Positions 9,699 to 18,694 of a stretch of 64,000 nt of DNA are shown here, piece after piece (within the stretch, counting starts at the first letter, position 1; the number at the start of each line of letters is the position of its first letter). The stretch is from Quatrionicoccus australiensis. GTDB lineage: Bacteria > Pseudomonadota > Gammaproteobacteria > Burkholderiales > Rhodocyclaceae. Below the pieces are notes generated by a model, which was not told the origin of the DNA, did no database searches, and saw only the letters and a program-made list of their open reading frames with translations. A program made the position numbers and the translations under genes. The stretch is taken from assembly GCF_020510525.1 (NCBI RefSeq), contig NZ_CP075188.1, positions 3,720,001 to 3,784,000 of the forward strand. Reading direction: 5' to 3'.

Positions 9699-10493
9699 CT
9701 AATCCAGGTTAAACGGGAAATGGCGCCGCATCAGCCGATGGTAGGAACCATCCGCCCGCATCGCCGCCAGCGCCTGATTGACCGCCAGGCGCAAGGAGTC
9801 GCGATTCTTCGGCAGCAGGATATGCACGCTGCCGCCGAGGCCGCCGTCGACCATGGCCGGGCCGACGAATTCGAAGCGCCCGGAAACCTCACGCTGCAGG
9901 CTGTCATAGGCGGTCAACATCGGCACCAGGCAAAAATCCACCTTGCCATCGCGAAGCAGGGAAATCAATTCATCCATTGCCTTGGCGTACACCACACTCA
10001 GTCCCTGGCTCCCCGCCCGGGACTCGACATATGCGGCCTGTTGCGTGGCGGAAACAACGCCGATCCGTTGGCCGTGCAGCTGATCGAAGCGAATTGCATG
10101 ACCGGAACGCTTCGCCAGTCGCCGAATACCTTCCACACTACCAAGCAGACGCGACGACGAATTCCAGATCGAATCGCTGAAAGCGACCCGCTGCTCGCGC
10201 TCGGGCGTGCGCAGATAGTTTCCGAAACCGAGATCGAGGCGTCCGGCCTCGACCGCGGGCAGCATGTCGGGGAAAAGAACATTTTCCATCTGGCAGCGCA
10301 GATTGATCCGGCGGCATATTTCGCGCGCCAGTTCTTCGTTGAAAGCGCGTACCCCAAGAGCAGACTGGGTTGCAGCTGCGGGCACCTTGCCATGATCTGC
10401 CGCGACCCAGAGGCCGATACGCAATTCGGCCGGCTGAGCCGAAACGCTCCGGAAAAAGCACAGCAGCAGGAGAAGGAAAGCCAGGCGCATCAT
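9699..10493 (-). CDS. Periplasmic substrate-binding protein, SBP_bac_3 type
   Basis: 264 aa from the chosen ATG pair at 10488-10493. Residues 2-18 (MRLAFLLLLLCFFRSVSA) form a clear signal peptide. The rest resembles solute-binding protein family 3: RIGLWVAADHGK near the mature N-terminus, the lobe-switch region DLGFGNYLRTPEREQRVAFSD, and the late FCLVPMLTAYDSL segment. The frame extends 25 codons upstream, but those residues would bury the signal sequence. No ABC permease or ATPase is adjacent; the next gene 4 nt downstream is a diguanylate cyclase. That suggests a sensory role rather than transport. The ligand is unknown. Confidence 0.8.
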   Translation of the reverse strand: MMRLAFLLLLLCFFRSVSAQPAELRIGLWVAADHGKVPAAATQSALGVRAFNEELAREICRRINLRCQMENVLFPDMLPAVEAGRLDLGFGNYLRTPEREQRVAFSDSIWNSSSRLLGSVEGIRRLAKRSGHAIRFDQLHGQRIGVVSATQQAAYVESRAGSQGLSVVYAKAMDELISLLRDGKVDFCLVPMLTAYDSLQREVSGRFEFVGPAMVDGGLGGSVHILLPKNRDSLRLAVNQALAAMRADGSYHRLMRRHFPFNLD

Positions 10494-10631
10494 CAATCCG
10501 GTGAAAATGGCAAACAGCTTCGAACAGAGGCATCCCGTAGCGCCTGATCGGCCCGGATGCCAGGGCATGATTTTCTGGTGGCCAAGGTTGCGCCAGCAAA
10601 ACTACGACGAAAGTATAACCGGCAGCCTCAC

Positions 10632-13600
10632 TTATTGTGTCAGATCCGGCAGGATCTGCAGGCGCGCCTGCAGAGGGAAATAAATCGCCAGGCGCAGCGG
10701 CATTTCCTGGCCGGCGAAAAGCGCCGCGTAGCGCGCCAGTTGCGGCCGGAAACCTTCGGCACGCAGACGCAGCGCGGCGTCAACTTCCTCGCCCGGCGCC
10801 AGACGCACGGTCTTGTAATCGACAATCCAGCGCACACCATCGGCGATGAAAATCCGGTCGATGACGTGGTTGACCGTCTGGTTGTCGCGTAGGCTGCTCC
10901 ACGCCTGCTCCGCAGCACCTTGATCATGCGCAGCGAGCACCCAGCGCCCGGCCTCGCTGGCCAGCGTCGCCTGCACGGCCTGCACTGCTTCCGCCGCGCC
11001 CGCCGTCGCCGCGGCTTCGCCGTGCCCCTGGGCAAGCAGCCAGCGCCGCCAGGCCGGCGCCAAGGGCACGATACGTTCGACCGGCCAGGCCGCCAGGCCT
11101 TGGCCGACGATCAGCTCAAGGCAGCGATGCACCAGCGTGCCGACCGAGGCTTCGAGCGACAGCTCGCTGGCCGTGGCATCGGCGTCGAGCGCATTGCCGG
11201 CCGGGCGCACGGCGCCTTCCGGCAATTGCAGCGCGGCAGCCGGCGTGCAATCGCGCAGGCGCAGCAGCGGCGGCGCGAATTCGGCCGGATTGAGCAGGTC
11301 GACCGCTGCCGGCGCCACGACCCGGCCGGCCAGCGCGGCGGCAAACGGCACCTGCGCGACGCCCGGCCAGAGCAGCTTCAACAGGCTGCCGGCAGCCGGC
11401 GGCTTGAGGCCGTCGTCCTTGCTGTCGTCGGCAACGGCAACGCCGACCAGGTGCAGGCGGCGAATGGCGCGCGTCGCGGCGACGTAGAGCAGGCGCTCGT
11501 CCTCATGCCCGGCGCGTTCGTTTTCCAGCTTCTTCAGGTAGTCGTAGGCGCTCGCCGCGTTGCTGCCGGCGCCCTTCTGCTTGAGCGGCGCGACCAGCAG
11601 GTGCTCGCGCCCGTCCGGGCCGGCGACTTCGTCCCAGAGCAGCAGGCTGCTTTCGTTCATGCCGGTTTCGCGGTGCAGGCCGGGCAGGATGACCGTCTCG
11701 AATTCCAGGCCTTTCGACTTGTGGATGGTCATCATCTGCACCGCGTCGCCCTGCGGATCGGCCGGCGCGTAGAGTTCGGCGGCCTGCGCGGCCAGGGTTT
11801 CGGCACTCAGGCTGCGTGCCGCGACCAGCTTGTCGACGAGCAAGAAGAAGGCCTCGACGTCGTTGAGCGCTTCCGGCGCCTCCAGGCAGCGCGCTCCGCC
11901 CAGCATCAGCCAGACGCCTTCGAGCCAGCGCCGCGGATGTTGCCGGGCGCGATGCGCGAAGGCCAGGGCCAGGATTTCGCGCACCTGCAGCAGACGCTGC
12001 CGCCCATCGGTCGACAGCCGCGCCAGGCGGTTTTCGTCGTGCATCAATTGCCAGACGGTCTGCTTTTTGTCGTCGGCGGCGAGCGCGTGCAGGTCGGCCA
12101 GGGTCAGGCCACACCACGGGGCGCGCAGCAGCGCCAGCCAGTACACGCGGTCGGCACGATGCTGCAGGGCGCGGAACAGCGTGAGCAAATCCTGGATGTG
12201 CTGGCGGCCATCGAGACCTTCGATATCGACGGCCTGGAAGCGCAGCTCGGGCGCACTGCGGCGGATTTCCGCAACGAGTGCGTCGAGGTGGCTGCGCGCC
12301 CGGACCAGCACGGCGATGCGCTCGGCCGGGTAGTCACGCCGCGCGGCACGGATCAGGTCGAGGACGCGGCGCGCTTCGTCGAGCGCCGGGTCGTTGTCGG
12401 CATCGGCGATCACCGGATGCACGCCGACGCCGCTGTCGGCATGCGGCGGCCGGGTCGCCGCCGATTCGGCATAGCGCACGGCACCGGCCTCGGGGCTGTC
12501 GGCGGCCGGGAAGATCGTCGGGAAGGCCGTATTCACCCAATCGACGATGCCCGGAAAGGAGCGGTTGTTGCGGAACAGTTGCAGGTGTTCGAGGCGGATG
12601 TCGCCGATGCCGCGCTCGCGCACGCGCAGGAAGAGCCCGACGTCGGCCTTGCGGAAGCGGTAGATCGACTGCATCGGATCGCCGACCACGAACAGCGTGC
12701 GGCCGTCATCCGGCATCCAGCCGCGGGTCAGCTTTTCGATCAGGCCGACCTGGCCGGGGCTGGTGTCCTGGAATTCATCGACCAGCAGGTGGCGGATGCG
12801 GTAATCGAGCGCCTGCGCCAGGTCGGTCGGCGCTTCGTCCTCACCGAGCGCCAGGCCGGCACGGGCCGCAATCTCGATGAAATCGACCTCGCCGACTTCC
12901 TGGAAGGCCAGCCACAACTGGCCGGCAGCGAGACGCAGCAGGCGCGAGAAGCATTCGACGGTGGCCCATTCGGCAGCGCTCAGTTCCGGCTGCGGCATGC
13001 CGGCGAGCAGGCAGAGCTTTTCCTCGAGGCCGGGCAGGCCGGCCAGTTCGTCGAGCAGTTCGCCCATCGCCGCCTTTTGCGCCGCGAATTCCTTGCCGGC
13101 CGGGAAGCCAATGTTCTTGGTCAGCGCCTTGCGCAGCGTCCCGGTGCCGGTCAGCAGCAAATTGCCGAGCGCCTGCCAGGTCGGCAGATCGGCGATATCC
13201 GCCGTCAGCGTCAGTTCCCAGTCGAGCAGCGGTGCGAGTATCTCCGGCACATTGGCCGCGGCAAAGCGGGCGAGCGGCATCAGTCGCTGCTGCCAGTAGC
13301 CGTCGAGCCGGCTGGCGACTTCGGCCAGATCGCGTTCGACCAGGGCCGCGAAACCGGCTTCGACTTCGGCCTGCATCTCGCCGTTCTCGATGCGCGTTGC
13401 GTGGTGCAGCCACTGGTCGCGCCGGCCGAGCATCGCGATCAGCAGGCGTTCGAGGCGGCCGGCGTTGTTGTCCATGAAGGCGAGCGCCTGCGCCACCGTC
13501 TCGGCCTCGGCGCCCTCGCCTTCGAGCATTTCCAGCGTGCGCCGGGCGGCGGTCGCGTAATGCGCCTCGGCATCGTCGGCGACGCCGGGCTGCGCGCCGA

Positions 13601-14018
13601 AGCGGCTGAGATAGGGCATCTGGCGCGCCAGGCTGGCACACAGCGCGTCGAGCGTCGTGATGCGCAGGCGGCCGGGATGGCCGAGCAGGCTCCAGGCCAT
13701 CTTGCGGTCGTGCGCCAGCACCTGCTGCGCCAGGCCGAAGGTGAGCTGCTTGTGCGGCGCTTCCGGCATGACGCCGGCCGCCGCCACTTCGAGGCTGCCA
13801 AGAATGCGGTCGCGCATCTCGGTCGCCGCCTTGTTGGTGAAGGTCAGCGCCAGCACTTCTTCCGGGTTGTCGACGACGGCGAGCAGACGCAGGTAGCGCT
13901 GCGTCAGCAGTTCGGTCTTGCCCGCGCCGGCCGGCGCCTCGACGATGAAGGAGGCGAGATCGAGAGCGCGCAGGCGCGCGGTTTTGTCCTGTTCTAGACG
14001 GTCGACCGCTGGATTCAT
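10632..14018 (-). CDS. UvrD/AddA-type helicase-nuclease
   Basis: 1128 aa from the second in-frame ATG, chosen because MNPAVDRLEQDKTARLRALD starts the conserved part. Superfamily 1A helicase motifs are all present: APAGAGKTELLTQRYL (motif I), LLVDEFQDTSPGQ (II), GDPMQSIYRFRKAD (III), MTIHKSKGLEFETVILPGL (V) and LLYVAATRA (VI). The C-terminus carries a RecB-like nuclease end with WIVDYKT. This is the layout of AddA-type double-strand-break resection enzymes. The partner nuclease/helicase-like gene lies just upstream on the same strand, separated by rlmA. Role in end resection is inferred from architecture and context. Confidence 0.9.
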   Translation of the reverse strand: MNPAVDRLEQDKTARLRALDLASFIVEAPAGAGKTELLTQRYLRLLAVVDNPEEVLALTFTNKAATEMRDRILGSLEVAAAGVMPEAPHKQLTFGLAQQVLAHDRKMAWSLLGHPGRLRITTLDALCASLARQMPYLSRFGAQPGVADDAEAHYATAARRTLEMLEGEGAEAETVAQALAFMDNNAGRLERLLIAMLGRRDQWLHHATRIENGEMQAEVEAGFAALVERDLAEVASRLDGYWQQRLMPLARFAAANVPEILAPLLDWELTLTADIADLPTWQALGNLLLTGTGTLRKALTKNIGFPAGKEFAAQKAAMGELLDELAGLPGLEEKLCLLAGMPQPELSAAEWATVECFSRLLRLAAGQLWLAFQEVGEVDFIEIAARAGLALGEDEAPTDLAQALDYRIRHLLVDEFQDTSPGQVGLIEKLTRGWMPDDGRTLFVVGDPMQSIYRFRKADVGLFLRVRERGIGDIRLEHLQLFRNNRSFPGIVDWVNTAFPTIFPAADSPEAGAVRYAESAATRPPHADSGVGVHPVIADADNDPALDEARRVLDLIRAARRDYPAERIAVLVRARSHLDALVAEIRRSAPELRFQAVDIEGLDGRQHIQDLLTLFRALQHRADRVYWLALLRAPWCGLTLADLHALAADDKKQTVWQLMHDENRLARLSTDGRQRLLQVREILALAFAHRARQHPRRWLEGVWLMLGGARCLEAPEALNDVEAFFLLVDKLVAARSLSAETLAAQAAELYAPADPQGDAVQMMTIHKSKGLEFETVILPGLHRETGMNESSLLLWDEVAGPDGREHLLVAPLKQKGAGSNAASAYDYLKKLENERAGHEDERLLYVAATRAIRRLHLVGVAVADDSKDDGLKPPAAGSLLKLLWPGVAQVPFAAALAGRVVAPAAVDLLNPAEFAPPLLRLRDCTPAAALQLPEGAVRPAGNALDADATASELSLEASVGTLVHRCLELIVGQGLAAWPVERIVPLAPAWRRWLLAQGHGEAAATAGAAEAVQAVQATLASEAGRWVLAAHDQGAAEQAWSSLRDNQTVNHVIDRIFIADGVRWIVDYKTVRLAPGEEVDAALRLRAEGFRPQLARYAALFAGQEMPLRLAIYFPLQARLQILPDLTQ

Positions 14019-14034
14019 GGCATTTTCCGCAAGA

Positions 14035-14877
14035 TCAGGCTGCCCTGGCATAACGCGTCAGCCGGACATCGACGGTCAGGCTGAGCGCCGTCAGTGCCGC
14101 CGCGCGAGCCCGGCCTTCGGCGCTGGCGCGATAAAGATGCGGCGTCATCGCCAGCAGGTCGGCAATCTGTTCGGCGCCGTTCAACTCCAGCGTAAAGCGC
14201 AGGCTTTCATTGGCCAGTTCGGCAAAGCCGGGCGGCGGCGAGGAATCGGCCGGGCGCTCCGGCTTCAGGGTCGGGTAGATGATTTCGCGCAATTCGCGCA
14301 GGTGATCCGGCCCGGCATCGACCTGCAGCAACTCGCCGCCCGCCTTGAGGACGCGCGCGAACTCGGCATAGACCGGGAAGCCGAACATGCAGAGCACGCG
14401 GTCAAGCGTGCCGGCCTGCACCGGCAGGCGCGCATTGGTGCCGACCAGCCAGGTCGGCTGCTTGTCCTGCTTGGCAGCGGCGAGCACCGCCCATTTCGAG
14501 ATGTCGAGGCCGAGTAGCGCGACGCGTTGCGCCTCCGGCACGGCGGCCGCCAACTGGCGCAGATAATAGCCTTCGCCGCAACCGGCATCGAGACAACAGG
14601 CCGTGCGCCCAGCCGGCAGGTCGGCCAGCACGGCGCGCGCCGCGGCGGCGGCAATCGGCTGGTAATGCCCGGCATTCAGAAAGCGCCGGCGCGCCGCGAC
14701 CATTTCCTTGCTGTCGCCGGGATCGCGCGAGCGCTTCTGCTGCACCGGCAACAGGTTGGCATACCCCTGGGCGGCGATGTCGAAACTGTGCGCGTTGGCA
14801 CAGCGCCAGGCGGCGCCCTGGCTGCGCAGCGGCGCGCCGTCGAGCGGACAGGCGAGAGAGGTGAAGGGCAGGATCAT
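14035..14877 (-). CDS. rlmA: RlmA-type 23S rRNA (guanine-N1) methyltransferase
   Basis: 280 aa from ATG 14875-14877; the frame continues 20 codons upstream without conserved residues. The N-terminal region (CPLDGAPLRS...CANAHSFD) corresponds to the RlmA zinc site. It is followed by GYANLLPVQQKRSRDPGDS and AGHYQPIA, both diagnostic for RlmA/RrmA. The SAM-binding motif I is LDAGCGEGYYLRQLA. As remembered for E. coli RlmA, the zinc motif starts CPLC; here it is CPLD, so one expected metal ligand is missing and the other Cys and His remain. The gene sits between the helicase and nuclease genes, with short gaps on both sides. Confidence 0.88.
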   Translation of the reverse strand: MILPFTSLACPLDGAPLRSQGAAWRCANAHSFDIAAQGYANLLPVQQKRSRDPGDSKEMVAARRRFLNAGHYQPIAAAAARAVLADLPAGRTACCLDAGCGEGYYLRQLAAAVPEAQRVALLGLDISKWAVLAAAKQDKQPTWLVGTNARLPVQAGTLDRVLCMFGFPVYAEFARVLKAGGELLQVDAGPDHLRELREIIYPTLKPERPADSSPPPGFAELANESLRFTLELNGAEQIADLLAMTPHLYRASAEGRARAAALTALSLTVDVRLTRYARAA

Positions 14878-14920
14878 GGGTGCGACAACAACGAAATGAT
14901 TTGAGAGAGCGGCCGACGCA

Positions 14921-17596
14921 TCATGCCTCCGCCGCATGCCGCGCCGCCGCGAGCAGCCGGCGCCGTTCGGGCAGGCGCAGCAGGGGCAGGACTTCGCAGT
15001 ATTGCAGGGCCTTTTCGTCGGCGAAGACGACGCCGGCGCGACCGGCTTTCACTTCGCGGGCGACGGCGTGCAGCGCCTCGCGCCAGTGGGTGATGACGGC
15101 GATCCAGTCGGGGAATTCGGCCGGGTCGAAGACCTTCTGCTTGTCGTCGCCGATGCCCTGGACGCCGGGCAGGATGTCCTTCTCATCGGCCACACCGGCA
15201 AAGGCGGGCTTGTCGGGCAGGACCTTGGCAAAGACGACGGCGGCAACATCCTCATTGACCAGCGCGGCGTAGATCGGCAGTTGCGGCTCGGTGATGCGGG
15301 CCGCGGCCCAGTTCTTGAAATCGATGGCGGCGCCGGTCTTATAGTCGATGATGATCTGGCGGCCGTCGGCCAGGCGGTCGATACGGTCGACGATCATTTT
15401 GACGCGGATTTCCTCGATATCGACGATCGCCTCTTCCTCGCAGGCAATCACCTCGAAGGCGACGCCACGTTTGGCCTCAAGCGCCAGCCAGACGGCGAGC
15501 AGTTTTTCCAGGCGCGCCGCTTCCAGTTCGCGGAAACGCGCCGGCAAGGTCAGGCGGCGTTCCTGTTCGAAATGCGCCAGCGCCTGCTGGACGGCGGCGG
15601 CGACCGCCGCGCGCTGGCCGGTTTCGCCGAGCGCGGCGAGTGCGGCTGAGCTGCGCACTTCCGACCAGAAGGCTTCGAGCGCTTCGTGCACCAGCGTGCC
15701 GCGCGCCGCCGGGTCGAGGCCTTCGACCGCCTCGTCGAGTGCCGCGCCGCCGAGGCGGAACTGGTAATAGGCCCAAGCCGGGCAGATCGCCTGGGCGCGC
15801 AGCAGCCAGCTGCCGCCGGCCACCTTTTCGCCCTCGCCGACCGGCGGCGCGGCGTGGTCGGCCAGTTGTTCGAGATCGGCGCCGGCCGTCGCCGCCTGCT
15901 GCCTCGCCAGGCTGGGCGGCAATTGCGGGCAGGCCTCGCCTTCCGGCAGGCCGGCAAGCAGCGGGCTTGGCCGCCGGACGCGATTACCGTCGGCACGCGC
16001 CCAGGAATAATTGACCACGGGCGCGGCGAGCGCCAGACGCGCCTGGACGCGCGTCGCGAAATCGAGTTCGACCTCGGCGCTGGCATGCGCCGCACCGGCG
16101 GCACGCAGCGCCTCGACCGGGAGCAGCGGATTGGGCCGCGGCGGCGGCGGCCACAGGTCGTCGTTCATGCCCATGACCCAAAGTGCGTCGAAGCCGAGGC
16201 CGGCGCTTTCGAGCACGCCGAGCACCTGGATCGCCGGCTGGCCGCGCGTTTCCGGCTGGAAGATGCGCTGCCGGCAGAGCTGGCTGAGGCGGCGTACCGC
16301 CTCGCTCTGAGTCAGCGGCCCGAGCAGCGCATCGAAACGGCCGAAGCCGTCGAGCACCTCGCCGAAGGCGCGCCGCGCCTGGAATTCGTGGCTGGACAAT
16401 TCGCGCTCGCCGGGCCAGTCGACCGCCAGCAAGGCCTGCCGGAAGGTGAGCGCCCACTGTCCCGGCAACTGTCGGCGCGGCGCGTTACCGGCCGCTTCGA
16501 CAAAGGCCTGCAGCGCCGCCGTGCTGCGCGGGCAAAGCGCCGGCTCCTGTTCCGCCAGGCGCTCGGCCAGACGGAGCAAGGCCGGCAAGGTCGTGAAATA
16601 CGGCAGGTCGCGGCGCAGCGCGGCATCGAGCCGGGCGCGGCCGTCGGCTTCCGTTTCGGCCGCCGACCAGCCGCCGCCGAGCAGCAAGGCCGAAAGGCGG
16701 GACTGTTCGAGCTTGGCGCGGCCGCTACCGAGCGCCAGCAAGTCGAGCGCGGTGCGGATCAGCGGCAGGTCAGCCAGCGCCCGGCCCAGCGAGAAATTGA
16801 AGCGGCGCGGCACTTCGGCCGCCTCGGGGCGGATCAGCACCGGGTGCAGCAGGTCGTCGAGCATGAACTCGAGACGGTCGCGCACGCTGGCAAGATCTGG
16901 CGCGACGATGCCGAGCCGCGCCGCCGGATTGGCCGCCAGTTGCTCGCCGGCCCAGGCGGCGACGGCGGCGCACTCGGCGCTGCTGTCGGCGGCGGCGAAA
17001 ACCTGTTGTTCGCTACGGTCGACCGGATTTTTCGGGCTATTTTCAACGGCGCAACCGCGCCCTTCGAGCGCCGCCATCAGACGCCTTTCGAGCGGCGTGT
17101 AGCGGTCGAAGCCGGCAAAGGAAACGCTGGCCGGCAGGGCGAAATGGCCGGCCTCGATCAGGCCGATCACCTGCAACTGCAGGCCGGCCAGGTCGATCCA
17201 GCCGCCGGCGCGGCAACGCTTGAGGAATTCCGCCTGCCAGCCGGCGAACAGGCGCGCCTCATCGGACTGCGCCCCGGCCGGGTCGATCTGCCAGATGCGC
17301 GCCAGCGCCTGCGCCTCGACCGCCGAGGCGGCCATGCCTTGAATGTCGAAGAGCGGCGCCGCGGCGCTGTCGAGACCGTCGGCGATCACCGCCTCCCAGA
17401 GCAGGCGTTCGGCAAACGGATCGAGCGCCAGCGGCAGCTCGGCGATGCCACAGAGCAGCGCCTCCTCGCCGAGCTGCGCCAGCCACTGGCCGACGGTCAG
17501 CGCCGGCGGCGTCAGCCACACCGCGGCATCGGCCGGGCGCTGGCTGCGCCGGGTCTGGGCGAGGCGGGAGGTAGCGCAGAGCAGCAGCGAACTCAT
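14921..17596 (-). CDS. AddB-like PD-(D/E)XK nuclease, probable DNA repair protein
   Basis: 891 aa. The N-terminal two thirds resemble an inactive helicase-like fold, with no clean Walker A in MSSLLLCATSRLAQTRRSQR. The C-terminal third holds a RecB-type PD-(D/E)XK nuclease: ARGTLVHEALEAFW near 655, then MIVDRIDRLADGRQIIIDYKTG near 775, with D and DYK as catalytic residues. It matches the family once named 'probable DNA repair protein' (TIGR03623), typically paired with a UvrD-type helicase in Beta- and Gammaproteobacteria. Here that partner is the gene ending at 10632. Together they likely act as an AddAB-like end-resection enzyme. The pairing is established in related genomes; the function is inference. 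Confidence 0.82.
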   Translation of the reverse strand: MSSLLLCATSRLAQTRRSQRPADAAVWLTPPALTVGQWLAQLGEEALLCGIAELPLALDPFAERLLWEAVIADGLDSAAAPLFDIQGMAASAVEAQALARIWQIDPAGAQSDEARLFAGWQAEFLKRCRAGGWIDLAGLQLQVIGLIEAGHFALPASVSFAGFDRYTPLERRLMAALEGRGCAVENSPKNPVDRSEQQVFAAADSSAECAAVAAWAGEQLAANPAARLGIVAPDLASVRDRLEFMLDDLLHPVLIRPEAAEVPRRFNFSLGRALADLPLIRTALDLLALGSGRAKLEQSRLSALLLGGGWSAAETEADGRARLDAALRRDLPYFTTLPALLRLAERLAEQEPALCPRSTAALQAFVEAAGNAPRRQLPGQWALTFRQALLAVDWPGERELSSHEFQARRAFGEVLDGFGRFDALLGPLTQSEAVRRLSQLCRQRIFQPETRGQPAIQVLGVLESAGLGFDALWVMGMNDDLWPPPPRPNPLLPVEALRAAGAAHASAEVELDFATRVQARLALAAPVVNYSWARADGNRVRRPSPLLAGLPEGEACPQLPPSLARQQAATAGADLEQLADHAAPPVGEGEKVAGGSWLLRAQAICPAWAYYQFRLGGAALDEAVEGLDPAARGTLVHEALEAFWSEVRSSAALAALGETGQRAAVAAAVQQALAHFEQERRLTLPARFRELEAARLEKLLAVWLALEAKRGVAFEVIACEEEAIVDIEEIRVKMIVDRIDRLADGRQIIIDYKTGAAIDFKNWAAARITEPQLPIYAALVNEDVAAVVFAKVLPDKPAFAGVADEKDILPGVQGIGDDKQKVFDPAEFPDWIAVITHWREALHAVAREVKAGRAGVVFADEKALQYCEVLPLLRLPERRRLLAAARHAAEA

Positions 17597-17680
17597 GTTG
17601 TCAGAAAACCGTCGATGATCGTCGAATGCTCACAGGTTCGGGCATGGGCACCGCTTCGCCCAACCCCAAACCCCTCCCAA

Positions 17681-17817
17681 CCTCCCCTTGTCAGGGGAGG
17701 AGTCAGCGCATCCGGCGTCAGCTTGGCCTCCCTCCCCAGGCAAGGGAAGAACCGGGGAGGCTTCGATGACGAGATGCAGCGCTGAACGATGGCCTCCCTC
17801 CCCTGAAAAGGGGAGGG
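17681..17817. repeat. Cluster of three GGGGAGG palindromes
   Basis: The 289-bp gap between the nuclease and the ComEA-like gene holds three related inverted repeats. The first is CCTCCCCTTGTCAGGGGAGG at 17681-17700. The second is imperfect, with CCTCCCC and GGGGAGG arms around 17731-17760. The third is CCCTCCCC-TGAAAA-GGGGAGGG at 17796-17817. Spacing is about 50-65 bp and the sequences between differ, so this is not a CRISPR array. Such palindromes could act as bidirectional terminators or be dispersed REP-like elements. No gene is supported in the gap. Confidence 0.7.
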
Positions 17818-17885
17818 CTGGGGAGGGGTTTGCATGACAAGCAACAAGGCGTGGACTGCTTCCAAGGGAAAAAGGCCGAAAAAAT

Positions 17886-18638
17886 TCAGTTGACCGCTGC
17901 CGGCCGCGCCGGAGCGGCGGGACGCGCAGGAGCTGCCGGATGGGCCGGCACAGCACCGGCGGGTGCCGCTGGATGCGCCGGCGGCGCGACCGAAGCCGGC
18001 TTGCCCGGCATGGCGGGACGGGCTGGCGCCGCAGGTGCGGCCGGTTTGGCGATGCCCGGTGCCGTGCTTGCCGGCGCGGCTTGCGCCTTGCCGGGCATGG
18101 CCGGGCGGGCCGGAGCGGCGGGCTGCGGGGCGGAACCGGAAACCCCACCCGCATCAGGTGCGCTCGCCGGTGTCACTTTGCCAGGCTGGGCGGGGCGAGC
18201 CGGGGCGGCCGGGCGCGGTGCTTCGGCGGCAACCGTGGCCGGTACGGCCGGCCGAGTGCCCGCCTGCGGCATCGCCGGTCGGGCTGGCGCCGGGGCGCTG
18301 CGCGGCATGACAGGAGCAAGACTGGGTTCACTGCGTGCCGGCGGCACGGGCACCAGTTCGCGCCGGGCCGGCGTTGCTGCAGCGGGGTTTACCGTCACCT
18401 CGCGGCGCAGGCCCTGCAATGTACTTTCGCCGATACCGGGCACCTGGCGCAGGTCGCTGACCGACTTGAACGGACCGTGCTGGCGCCGGTAATCGACGAT
18501 CGCCTGCGCCTTGGCCGGGCCGATGCCTTTCAGGCCGTCAAGCTCTTCGACCCCGGCGCTGTTGAGATCGACGCGGGCCAGTGCCAGACCGGTCCACAGC
18601 AGGCCGGCGGCCAGAATCATCAGGAAACGCGTACGCAT
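17886..18638 (-). CDS. Secreted ComEA-like helix-hairpin-helix protein with Pro/Ala-rich tail
   Basis: 250 aa from the ATG preceded by GGGAG (the frame is open 20 codons further, without signal-peptide logic). Residues 1-21 (MRTRFLMILAAGLLWTGLALA) are a signal peptide. Residues 22-85 form a ComEA-type double helix-hairpin-helix: VDLNSAGVEELDGLKGIGPA and KSVSDLRQVPGIGESTLQGL. ComEA proteins bind incoming DNA in natural transformation, and short ComEA-like proteins are common. The remaining 160 residues are low complexity, with repeated ARPAMPGKP-like units rich in Pro, Ala and Gly, an unusual extension that may span the wall or be intrinsically disordered. No other competence gene is nearby. 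Confidence 0.8.
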   Translation of the reverse strand: MRTRFLMILAAGLLWTGLALARVDLNSAGVEELDGLKGIGPAKAQAIVDYRRQHGPFKSVSDLRQVPGIGESTLQGLRREVTVNPAAATPARRELVPVPPARSEPSLAPVMPRSAPAPARPAMPQAGTRPAVPATVAAEAPRPAAPARPAQPGKVTPASAPDAGGVSGSAPQPAAPARPAMPGKAQAAPASTAPGIAKPAAPAAPARPAMPGKPASVAPPAHPAAPAGAVPAHPAAPARPAAPARPAAVN

Positions 18639-18694
18639 GAATTTCTCCCGGAAGCAGTAAGGCAGAAGTATGCCAGCCGGCAGCCCGAGCACAG

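Noticed and set aside
10920..13997. Open frame of about 1025 codons antisense to the UvrD-type helicase
   Set aside because: The helicase frame has all superfamily 1 motifs; the antisense frame shows none and reflects codon bias.
17681..17817. CRISPR-like array
   Set aside because: The repeats are short palindromes with unequal lengths and spacing, and too few for an array.
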